Shown here: positions 10,840 to 20,350 of the stretch, in pieces
How positions within the stretch are numbered: the stretch's first letter is position 1
How the letters are laid out: each line of letters begins with the position of its first letter
NCBI RefSeq assembly: GCF_037975245.1
Contig: NC_092577.1
Span: 24,239,398 to 24,303,397, forward strand
DNA from: Apostichopus japonicus
Lineage: Eukaryota; Echinodermata; Holothuroidea; Aspidochirotida; Stichopodidae
Reading direction: 5' to 3'
Length of the DNA stretch: 64,000 nucleotides
Notes under the pieces: generated by a model
The model's database searches: none
Seen by the model: only the letters and a program-made list of their open reading frames with translations
What the model was told of the DNA's origin: nothing
Position numbers and translations under genes: made by a program

Positions 10840-12830
10840 GTCCAGCGAGGTACTGAGCGTTTCGCTGAAGAGAACATACAACAACGGGGAGAGGGGACAA
10901 CCCTGACGGACTTCTCTTCGAACCGGGAAGGGACCAGAAGTTAATCCGTTAACAGTGACAATGCTCGTGACGTCCTTGTATAATAACGAGACTCAACGAA
11001 TATATACGGAGTTCAATCCGAAGGACTCTAAGGTTCTGAACAGGAAGTCGTGATCTACCATGTCAAAGGCCTTTTCCTGGTCCAGTGAGACCAGTGCACA
11101 TGGCAAATCACGAACTTTAGGAAACTGATCAAGTCTCTCATCAACCAGAGGATATGTTGAATACACTTGCCTCGAACAGCACAAGTCTGGAGAGGACCTA
11201 CAATATCCGGCATCACGTCCGATAAGCGATTTCCTAATGCTTTGGCCAGGATTTTGTAGTCCACATTTAACAGCGTTATTGGACGCCTATTTCTAGGGTC
11301 CAAAGGGTCTCCTGACTTTGGGAGGAGAACAATATTTCCAACCCGCTGTGTTTGGCTCATGTAATTCAACTGGAAAGCGGTAGCGAACACATCTCTCAAG
11401 TCCCCACCGAGGACCTCCCAGAAGGTCTTATAGAACTCTGCCGGGAGGCCATCGGGACCGGGGGACTTTCCCTTCTTCATCGCTGCTACCGCTGTCCAGA
11501 GCTCACCAATGGAGAGATTCGAGCCCAAGCTATCATTTTTACTCTCAGGGGGGGGGGCCTTGTCTATACCAGACAACAAGTCCTGGAGATCCTCGCTAAC
11601 AGCAGCCCTGGAGTACAGGTTCGAAAAGAACGACCCAAATACCCCTAGGACTGCCTGCGGGCTCTCCACGACGACCCCACCAGGATGACACACTGCCCTT
11701 ATTTTGCGGTCAACCACAGACTTGGTGTCGTCCCGGTAAAAACGAATAGTGGGCTTCTCGTCCGCCTCAACAAACTGGATTCTGGCACGCACTCGGGCTC
11801 CGTGCAGTTTCTCATCGAGAAACACTCCAAGTGCATGCAGATCAGACGATGAAGAACCATCCCTTGCTCGATTGCACAAGGAATGGAACTTGAATCTCCG
11901 TTGGTGAGCTCTCTCAACACAATACCTGATTGCGAACTGCTTGATGAGGGACTTGACCTCGTCCCACCAGACTAACGCATTGGGAAAAGCAGGCTCGAGG
12001 GACTGCCATCCTCTGTACTTCTCGACAAATTGCTCCTTGAAGTTTTGCTCTTTAACAATTTCCGTGTTCAGCCGCCAAAGTCCCTTCTCCACATGAAAGG
12101 ACTCCGGCAGCTGCAAGCGCAAAACAACAGCGTCATGATCAGATAAAGGACATGAAATAATCGAGCACCGAGATCGAGGAAACTTGCGCGGGGCATAAAA
12201 CCTGTCGAGTCTGGATGAAACTGTTCCATCTGGTTTATGCCACATACAAGCAACCACCTGGGGATTTTGGGACCTCCAAACATCCACAAGATCTCGGTGC
12301 TTGACAAACAAGCCTAGCTCAATTATGCCGGTGGTACAATTGGGGGACTCTTTCCTCGAACGTCTATCTAACGCAGAGTGAGGGACACAGTTAAAGCCCC
12401 CCCCCCCAAGGATACAATTTGCCTTACCCGGTACAAAGGATGGCAACACCGTGAAGAAATTTTTCCTACATGCTGGCCGGTTGGGGGCATACACATTGCA
12501 AACCACCAACTCACCCCGCGTGAGCCTTAAGTGTATGCACACCACCCGACCTTCATGGTCTTTCTCCACTTTTCCCACACAATGACACAGTTTTGGGGAC
12601 ACCAAAATGACAGTCCCGCAAGATGCCCCTGATACAAAGGAGGCATAAAGGCCTCCTCCCCACTCCAAGGACCAAAGATCAACATCACTCTCACAAGATA
12701 TGTGGGTCTCTTGCAAAAGGACCACATCCACTTGGAGCAACTTGCAGAACTGTAAAATCCGTCGCCTTTTTGGGGTACCCCTCATCCCATTCACATTAAG
12801 GGTGACGAGGGATAAGGTGTCTGGTGTCAT
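10840..12830 (-). pseudogene. Tx1-like LINE ORF2: AP endonuclease and RT, truncated
   Basis: The protein begins at 12,830 with an apurinic endonuclease: LVTLNVNGMRG, LLQETHIS (catalytic Glu), LVVCNVYAPN, a degenerate GGGGFNCV where GDFN is usual, SSRLDRFY and SDHDAVVL. Reverse transcriptase follows (KGKSPGPDGLPAEFYK, RPITLLNVDYKILAKAL, SLDQEKAFDMVDH, RRGVRQGCPLSPLLY). One frameshift lies near 11,120 and an in-frame TGA near 10,990. The sequence stops soon after the GCPLSPLL motif, before the catalytic double-Asp box, and a microsatellite takes over. The start overlaps the ORF1 stop as ATGA, the usual two-ORF LINE layout. Confidence 0.9.
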
Positions 12831-14123
12831 AACCTGCGATGTTTTCCCAATACGGCTCTTTTCAGGCCCTTAGCGGTGTTTCCCCTTTTCCTACGACCTA
12901 GCAGACCTCTTAGCTCCTCGTCACAAGGAACAACAGGAGGTCCACTAGCGACCATCGTGTCCGGTATAGTGGAAGCGACTGCGGGCAGGGTGGAAGGGCC
13001 GCTCGAGTCAGTGAGATCAGTGGCGTGTTTTGTCTCATCAAACCAATCGGAGGACTCCTTAGCCACAACTACTAAGGCGGAAGCACAGTCCTCCATTGGC
13101 GAGTCCGAATCTGGGCCACTTAATGTCTCTTGGGCCGGTTGACTCGAGGGCCGACTAGTGTCACCGATTAGCGGGCGTAGCTACCGGTGAACCAGTACAA
13201 GCGGCATCCTGCTCCGCATGCCACTCCGCTAATACCATCTCCGCCGTTTTGTCCTGCTCCGCCTTAGTGGGCAGGCTGGCAGTCTTGGCCGGAGCGGCAA
13301 CTTCCTCCAGGGACGAGGTGGAACACGAAGGGGAGTTGAAAACCTCCACCGGGGCGCTAGTGTCGGACACTGGGGCGATGAGAGGAGCATCAGGTGATAC
13401 GGTTTGAAAGGCCGGGACGGGGACCGCTTCAACCACGCCCGTAGCCACCCTCGCGGCGTATGAGCGGTCTGGGCATAAACGAGCGAGATGGCCCGTTTTC
13501 CCACACGAGTTACATACGATATTCCCTTTACACTCGGCCAGGGTATGCCCAACCTGTAAACAACCTGTAAACAGCGGCTACACCGCTTGTTCGGGCACAA
13601 CCTGGCCTCATGCCCTTCCTGCCCACACCTCCAACAAGTGCGAGGCTGGCCCGGGTATGCAACGTGGGCCCTGTGCCCATTAGCCCACAAGGTAGAGGAG
13701 ATATCGGACTTGAGTTGTAATCTAACTCGTCTGGTCCCGGTCTTTACACCCTTACATTCAAGGAATTCCGGCTCCTCGTAGCCGGTCACTTTCCCAAAAC
13801 GCCCTAGTGTCCGCACAACAATCTGTTCAGACATGTCCAGAGGGAGATGGAGGACTGTCACCCACACCGAACTGTCGTACGGTGTGACCTTCAGTCCCTC
13901 GACTCCCTCCAACACATGGACCCCTCGGACGCGGGCAGCCTCCGAGGTAAAACGAACATCAAAACAATTCATACCCCGGAGAGGTTTACGCTGAAGCGCG
14001 TCAACTTCTCCAGGGACTTTTAAACCAACAGAACGCAAAACTGAAAAAACTTGTCCGGGGACGACCTTAACCTCCCCCCGAAAAACTCAACAATACGATT
14101 TTGCTGTCACGGCGAGCCGCCAT
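12827..14123 (-). pseudogene. Tx1-like LINE ORF1, nucleic-acid-binding protein
   Basis: The ORF starts MAARRDSKIV at 14,123 and ends GKHRRL at 12,827, where its stop overlaps the ORF2 ATG. The central part (PGEVDALQ, GLKVTPYDSSVWVTV, VRTLGRFGKV) matches the other copy at 25.6-26.3 kb and resembles Tx1-group ORF1 proteins. CCHC zinc knuckles include CWRCGQEGHEARLCP. A Pro/Ser/Ala-rich tail follows. At least three frame changes (near 14,080, about 13,560 and 13,150) show it is decayed. Its likely role is binding the element RNA. Confidence 0.85.
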
Positions 14124-14325
14124 GACAGCTAGGGGTGTGGCAAAGCCACGCACCTATACAAAAACCAAAACGAAGCAAACCCAAAACACACAAACTACAC
14201 TAACACAAAACTGCAAACTAATGAAAGGCCAACGTAAAAACACAAAAAGGTGTGGTCAACGAAAAGTGGAGAGCAGCCGAAAACACGTCCGCACTCCACG
14301 AGAACTGAACTCCACCATCTGATAT
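14124..14325 (-). mobile_element. Tx1-like LINE 5' UTR (copy A)
   Basis: The sequence continues upstream of the ORF1 start on the minus strand and ends with GTGGAGTGCGGACGTGTTTTC, shared with copies at 1-226 and 26,330-26,555 except for point changes. The T- and G-rich message strand is typical of this family. Confidence 0.7.
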
Positions 14326-15551
14326 GACTACCAGAAACTTAGTACCCTTTTCCACTCGCTTTTGAATAAGTGGTAGCATGTCATTGACAGGTGCAGCTAT
14401 GTTGCACTTGTTAGTGGGGTCTCTCAGAGTAACCGTGATGGAGGATCTTGTTGGTAGCCTTGAAAATGAAATATAAAGTAGACAAGTTGTTCAAAAAAGT
14501 CTTGACATTTTTTCCCCATTTATGAATCAACTTAAAAAAAAAAACATGCAAGAAGTTATAATAATAATTTAGTCAGGGGCGTTAACAAGATGGGGGATAC
14601 GGTCACCGACCCCCCCCCCAAAAAAAGTCAACAAGAAAATCAAATATGACTACTATTTTTGAGATAATGACACAGTCCCACGCCTCTGATGCCCATGTAT
14701 ATATTTTAAATTAAGCTACTCACTTGAAATGTTGTCTGCCATGTTCATCTGCTTTCACCACAGGATCCAGCTCCCTCTCTCATTTCCAAGTAGCCGCTAG
14801 GAGTCAAAGGTAACCGGGATTAGGGAAGTCATGGTCTAGGTAGTTAGGGCTGTCGTCAGAAGGGAAGATGCGTCGTATATTGATTCGTCGATCTACTGCT
14901 GGGGATGTAGAACAGACTCTGACTTTATTTTTATTGTCTACAGAAGTACCATCGACCTGTCTCAAAACATTGCTGCAGCCTCCATACAGTACCTTACCCT
15001 GGCACTGTAGTAGTGGTTATTCACATTTGTCGCTCGAAGATTATTTCGTTTGTCAGGAACTTTGGCTAGACTGTGGCCTTTGTACAACTGTGATGCTTGG
15101 GGCCACTAACCTCCGTCGTAGTGCCATTACACCTGTTAAGCAGAAATATGAAATCGGTTACCATTACTATAATTACTATTTTATTTTGACTACACTGTAT
15201 TTGATGTTTACTTACACATGTTGTGTTAAATTCATCAATTGTCATTGTCAACGGAATTTATTAAAAGTGTTGATACTAACATTTTTCTAATAACATTTAG
15301 TACGCTGTATTGGCCCAGATATTCAAATATGGTGACCTTACATTCCTGAAATTTTGAAGGAAATTTACCTGACTGGGACACACAGTCATCTTGTGTGTTC
15401 ATTTAGAATTTTTTAGAACAATTTGGAAAGAAAGGACCTGGAATGTAATTGTTAAACTTTTACCATCTATAACATGCTATAATCTGGGGCCAATACAGAC
15501 TACCTTTAAATACTAACATATGTATACAGAATGGTACGAGAAGTAACTTAC
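14326..15551. other. unassigned
   Basis: Mixed sequence with homopolymer runs (poly-A near 14,530, poly-C near 14,610). Open frames such as 14,868-15,290 on the plus strand have no recognisable content and look fortuitous. Confidence 0.3.
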
Positions 15552-15826
15552 TCAGGTTGGGATTGGTTTTCAAAATGTCCGCTTCAGCTAGCAAAACGGT
15601 TTCCTTAACACTTGACAGCGTTAGTCCACAAGTCCCTGTTACTGACTGCCTCCTACAATGTGCTTCGCATCCGTTTTCTTTAAGAATTGTTGTCAATGTT
15701 TTTGTGCGATTCCTCTAAAGGCGGACGGCCCCTTGGTCGACGAATTTTCTCAGATTTTGGTGTCTTTCTTTTACGGTTTTGAGGACTCAGTTCAAGCCAC
15801 GCCATGCCAGGCGGTATGTTTTCCAT
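15552..15826 (-). pseudogene. AT-hook protein exon, candidate
   Basis: On the minus strand an ATG at 15,826 opens a basic frame containing RKRKTPKSEKIRRPRGRPP, a good AT-hook (core RGRP). This frame stops after about 54 codons. The overlapping frame continues with a Leu/Glu-rich stretch (SVKETVLLAEADILKTNPNL) and ends at the perfect splice donor GA|GTAAGT at 15,551. A single-base frameshift between the two halves would explain the pattern. No partner exons are identified. It could be a host gene exon or part of a transposon gene. Confidence 0.4.
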
Positions 15827-16929
15827 GCTTGTTTACTAGCTAAATGTTGTTACATATAATGTCGAACACCGGGAACACTAATTGTATAAAGGCATCTGTA
15901 AAGCCGCTTTGAAAGTTCATGCATGCAATCAATGAACAGTGGGCCATTTGGACCAATTATTAGCCCATGCACCTTCGTTTCAAAGTAGGCAATTATGTTG
16001 GGACATGATTTTGTTTCTTTCCCATTAGTTGTCAGCAATTTTATGAATTTCGTGTCACAACTTGAAAAAAGGGTCTTTCATTTACGATTTTACTAGACAT
16101 CTACGATAAAATATAAACAGCGAGGAAGGGAGTTAAACGGTGTATCACATATAATAAACAGTCCGTAGTCTTGATAGGCCTATTGATGGTGTGAAAAAGT
16201 TGGCAAAAATGGTACTGTCGTTGTGGCAACGTACGTATATTCACTAAATAATGGCATGACAAGCGACACGGGCTGAGCGACAGTTGATTCGAACAGATGT
16301 GAAGCAATTAATTTGACTCATTGTTCCATACTTAAAATTTGGATAAGAAATTAACACCTGGTTGTAAATATTGTTTGAGAAATCAGAGAATGGGGTTACG
16401 TCTAGCTAGGCTTATCTCGGCAAATAACGTAGGTCTTGGCTAAAGGCAGTAGTTAGGCTCGCTATTACTGTATTTCGCCAGTAGATACGTGCATAGGCTA
16501 GGCCTAACGAATAACGGTATACAAACAATTTATTCAAGTTGATTGGGACCGAGTTCGTTTGTAGACAGGTTTGACAAAGCTAGGCAGGGGAAATGGATTT
16601 AGGGATAAATAGATTGATAGCAACTGGATGGTATTGATTCCTTAAGGCTAAAGTGTTTTCCCTAGTCTTACTCTAGTCACTCTTGGCCTAGGCTGTTGTA
16701 CTAATTATGCCTTGTTGCATTTAGTCTTGGTATTAGAAGGATTTCGGCAAAGGGGGTTTTCCTTTATTATTGCTTTCCAATTGACAAAACAGGGATTGAT
16801 TGGAATTTGGAGGAAATATTGCTTATCAAAACAACATTGCATGTAGGGTTTATAGAAGTTTGACTGTAATACTAATAACTGTTGATTATGAATTACTGTA
16901 GCACTTAGCAGGTTTCATTAACTTAAGTT
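15827..16929. other. unassigned
   Basis: TAGGCCTA-rich AT sequence with no reading frame that I can support. No repeats are obvious apart from short TAGGC words. Confidence 0.3.
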
Positions 16930-18590
16930 TAAAAAATGTTCAAACTTCAATGGTTCAAACTTCAAAGGCGAATGTCAGATTTCACCGCCTCCAGGACTGC
17001 CTGCCAACTGGCAAATTTCCCCCTAAAAACCACATTACATGTATTCCGCCAAACATGCTTTTTCACAATAGAGCAAACAAAAATAATGCGGTGCAACACA
17101 GCAACCGAACAAACATATAAAATAAAGCCCTGCCCTACCGACCATGAACGGTCTCCCGTAACACGGTCGGTCCAGGTCTGGAACCACTCCCATAAGTTTA
17201 CTACAAAGCAACAATGCCAAAAAACATGAGCGGTACTCTCTAAGCTGTCACAGCCGGTCCTTGGGCACAGTCCATCACCCAATAGCCAATGATATCTTTT
17301 TAGGTGCTTTTTACGTGACCCGCCATGCGGGATACAATACGTCACGGCCAAACGGCACTATCGAACCATCCCATTCTGACAAACGAAACTCATGTCTAGC
17401 GAGCCAAAAAAACATACGCCCGCCGACCTGCAGAGACAAAACGCTTAACCCCCCACTCAAACATTCCAAAAACTACAAAAGGACGACCCGCACGCAGCGA
17501 AACGAAAAACCCCAGCACACCAGCGTCCAAAAAAGGCAGCCCCAGATAAACGGCGAAAATCGCCTTCAATTTGAAGGCAAATGTCAGACTTCACCGCCTC
17601 CAGGACTGCCTTTTTAGGTTGGTCACCAAGGCACCGTGTGCAATTCTCCATGCAAGATCACGGAGCCTGCAACCATTCAGCCTTGAATGCACCGAACGCC
17701 ATACTTCGGCAGAATGACGTCCCTGGACAAAAATTGCATTGAAGGCCCTATCCCGCAACGAACTGTGAACGAGGGCCGGCTGTGACAGGTCAACAGGGGG
17801 CAACTCAATCAGAGCGGAGCAAATGACACGCACAACCCTCTGTGGAGTACTACTATGCGGTTCTCTGTTGCTAAACAGCTCCGGGACCCATCGACGCAGG
17901 TGCAAACCGCCCCAAAAACGTGCAAAATATGAACAAGGCAATTTACTTCCCAGATGAACCACCCCTAACCCACCCTTCTCCAGTTTTTTGTACATCACCG
18001 CCCTTTTCACAAGCTCTGTACCACCTGACCAAATATCGCTCTGAATGAAAATATCGCTCTCTCCAACCGCACCTACACCGCGCCCGTGTACCACAAGATG
18101 GGCGAAACAAAACGATTAATTACGGTGACTTTCCCTAGGATCGAAAGCCAGCGGGTGCCAAAGGTTTCGAGCCTGCTCTCAAGTTCCTCAGCCCTCTCGT
18201 TCCAGGTTACATCACAAGGTGCATCGCAGCCGAACCATATTCCATTCATTTTGATATTTTGATCCGACCACGATGCACCGAATGGCAAGTCTCTGTATCT
18301 CCAGCTACCAAGGCGAAGGCCCTTTGTGTTTTCCGGATTCAACTTCGCCCCGGTAGCTCTCTCAAAGATAGATAAATCCTGCGAGAGGGCACGAAAGGAG
18401 CCCAGACTCGAAACAACACACGTGACGTCATCTGCATATTGAACGCATTTCACTTTGGCACCCCCTGGCACAACGGATGGAACAAGCCTTGAGTCCCTTT
18501 GCAAAAGACGAGAGAGGGACTCGCTAAACAATACAAAAAGTAATGGAGACAGAGGGCACCCTGGCGGGTTGCCGGACAAATACCCCCCGG
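16930..18590 (-). pseudogene. Tx1-like LINE ORF2, C-terminal half (copy B)
   Basis: The minus strand begins at the RT phrase GCPLSPLLFVLFSESLS and includes the catalytic YADDVTCVV. It continues with the thumb/connection region (GAKLNPENTKGLRLGSW, WLSILGKVTVINRFV), then a C-terminal domain with RDLAWRIAHGALVTN and the zinc-binding LGDGLCPRTGCDSLESTAHVFWHC (the zf-RVT type). Frame changes occur near 18,080 and at the internal insertion 17,305-17,609. The N-terminal half is missing and a GC-rich minisatellite abuts the cut at 18,590. The 3' end near 16,930 is also cut. The family appears the same as copies A, C and D, judged by protein character. Confidence 0.85.
17296..17618 (-). mobile_element. 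305-bp self-family LINE insertion with 9-bp target duplication
   Basis: Bases 17,305-17,609 are flanked by CTTTTTAGG at 17,296-17,304 and 17,610-17,618. The insert begins, on the minus strand, with GCAGTCCTGGAGGCGGTGAA, which also occurs near 17,010-16,970 at the end of the host copy. It continues through the ORF2 C-terminus (stop after SFCSFWNV) and a short 3' UTR ending GGGTCACGTAAAAAGCA. It is therefore a 5'-truncated copy of the same LINE family. Without the insert and one duplicate, the host frame reads directly from LVTNLK into RYHWLLGDG. Confidence 0.88.
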
Positions 18591-18880
18591 ACATATACCC
18601 CCCGGACTCATACCCCGGAACAAGTACCCCCGGACAATCACCCCCGGACAAAACCCCCGAGGACGAATACCTACGAGGACAAATACCCCCCGGACATACA
18701 CCACCGAGGACAAATACCCCCCAGACAACTACCCCCGGACATACACCCACGAGGACAAATACCCCCGAGGACAATTTACCCCACCCCCCAGCAATTACCC
18801 CCGGAAATTCTACCCGCACAAATACCTCACCCAGGTTACTACCCGAACTAAACCAGAATACGCCCCAGCCTCCCCCCTCC
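18580..18880. repeat. GC-rich minisatellite, CCCCCGGACAAATAC-like units
   Basis: About 300 bases are built from diverged units of roughly 15-20 bases of the form CCCCCGGACAAATAC, CCCCCGAGGACAATT and CCCCCGGACATACACC. All frames stay open because the units lack stops, so long spurious Pro/Thr- or Gly-rich frames appear. It directly abuts the truncated LINE at the RT motif. Confidence 0.9.
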
Positions 18881-18964
18881 CCACGAGCCCGTTAACCAAG
18901 CGGACCTTTAGCTGGTAAACTCTGTAGTACGAAAGCCCATTAGGGCCATGAAAGAGAATTTTCT

Positions 18965-19040
18965 TAATCTGGTATATCAGATTATTATTCTGATATATCA
19001 GATATATTATTCTGATATATCAGATTATTATTTTGATATG
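18965..19040. repeat. CTGATATATCAG palindromic tandem repeat
   Basis: Three near-identical units of about 30 bases contain the self-complementary word CTGATATATCAG separated by ATTATTAT. This could fold into alternating hairpins. Confidence 0.8.
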
Positions 19041-19747
19041 AAACGTTACAGCATCTGAAAATCCAAAGCATCTGACAATCCAAAAGTTCATGTAGTAATT
19101 AGAAATTGGCCGGATTTTCCACGTCTTCTATAACCAAATTTAAAAGTAAAATAACGTAGCTGATAAAAGCTGCTTGTCCACAAAATCACCAAGGTTGAAG
19201 AATAACATGTATGAAGTCGGCCTGACGTTTCGACTGTTTTCTACAGTCGAAATGTCAGGCCGATTTCTTCCACCTTATTTAAAAGTATGATAGTTAATAA
19301 CAATAATACTACTGCCACTCGTCGTCGTGGACGTGGATATCATCGTCGTGGATATCCAATAATATCGAAAGATATCAAATATATATGAGAATTCCTCTTG
19401 GTAGTTATTGCAGCTGATAAAACATAACGTAGTGCAGACGAGTTGTAATATACAGTTGCATTTGTCTAGCAGAAAAATCTTGCTTCCAGGGTGAAGTCCT
19501 TCTACTAAAATGGCTGCACATGGTATGTATCCACAAAATTGAGTCATGTGTTTTTTTTCCAGACTGTCTCTTGATTGGCCAGTTGTTGCCATGATACAAA
19601 AACATCTTCTAGGGTACGGTAGTGAAGATATTTCAACAACAGGTGACTTGCCTGATTTATTCTGTTGAGTCACAATGTTGAATAGGCTGACCAGCGGTGA
19701 ACAAAACAGATGATTTCAAAAGGAATTGCTGGTCTGTTGATGGTGAA
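19041..19747. other. unassigned, with one strong hairpin
   Basis: No coding region is supported. A 20-bp-arm hairpin lies at 19,218-19,262. A short GTCGTCGTGGA repeat lies near 19,322-19,350. Confidence 0.4.
19218..19262. repeat. 20-bp inverted repeat, 5-base loop
   Basis: Arms CGGCCTGACGTTTCGACTGT and ACAGTCGAAATGTCAGGCCG pair with one mismatch around the loop TTTCT. It could be the end of a Helitron-like or foldback element, or a remnant of a palindromic MITE. Nothing else in the window matches it. Confidence 0.8.
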
Positions 19748-19961
19748 AGGCAATTGATGGTACTTTTTAAGAAGTCGTCACCCAGGAAAGAACCTGGGCA
19801 CGAAAACCAAACTACCAAAACGACTGATCCGCTTAGCCTCAGTCCCCTTGCATCGGGACTGTGACTGTGTGATCATCGTCGGGTGTGCATCACCATTCCC
19901 CTCGAAAGGGAACAGATACTACACATGATCTTAGCCAAAAGGCCGAGAAGGCAATTGATGG
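19748..19961 (-). mobile_element. U2 snRNA-headed retroposon, full copy
   Basis: The 188-bp element (19,761-19,948) is flanked by the 13-bp direct repeat AGGCAATTGATGG. On the minus strand it starts CTTCTCGGCCTTTTGGCTAA and continues to GTAGTATCTGTTC. That matches the first ~45 nt of U2 snRNA (stem-loop I and the branch-site recognition GUAGUA) with one difference. It then departs completely: hairpins CCCTTTCGAGGGG, CAGTCCCGATGC-AAGGGGACTG and CCCAGG-TTCTTT-CCTGGG, and the end CTTAAAAAGTA. There is no Sm site or later U2 sequence, so it is not a U2 gene. SINEs with snRNA-derived heads are known; I cannot tell whether this family is described. Confidence 0.85.
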
Positions 19962-20094
19962 TTGTGTAGTAAAATCAACTGAAAATTGTAAACAAACTGT
20001 GATGAAGTGCAAATGTTTTTAGAATTGATGATTAAATTTCGCTACAGTTCCGACAACCTCTTTGCATTTGTCGTTTAGTTGTACTCCCCCCCCC

Positions 20095-20350
20095 CCTTTC
20101 TCTCCGACCGACTACATGGTCACGTGGTTAGAGCATCCGACTTGCAGCCGGTAGGTTAGGGGTTCGACTGTTGGCTGGGTCATACCGAAGACTGGAACCT
20201 GCTATTGTGCTTGGTGCTCAAGCAATGGAGTAGGGAAAACAAGCCAGGTGCAACTTAAACCGATTGGTTAGAAACTGAGCCGTAAAACCTTAACAAATCA
20301 ACAAAACAACTCTCTCTGTACCGATCAGGGTACTGCGAAAGGGACCACTG
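20095..20350 (+). mobile_element. tRNA-headed SINE
   Basis: The head has a pol III A box (TGGTTAGAGCATCCG) followed about 30 bases later by a B box (GGGTTCGACTG) in tRNA-like spacing. An unrelated body of about 150 bases follows, containing ATACCGAAGACTGGAACC. I see no perfect target duplication, and the 3' end is uncertain. Confidence 0.7.

Noticed and set aside
18073-18819. Apparent 248-aa protein with a Gly/Cys/Pro-rich N-terminus
   Set aside because: The first part is minisatellite; only the part from GCPLSPLL on is LINE RT.
19748-19961. A genuine U2 snRNA gene or pseudogene
   Set aside because: Only the first ~45 nt match U2; the Sm site and all later U2 stems are absent, and a second copy shares the non-U2 body.
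20095-20200. A functional tRNA gene
   Set aside because: A and B boxes are present but the cloverleaf cannot be closed and a SINE body follows.
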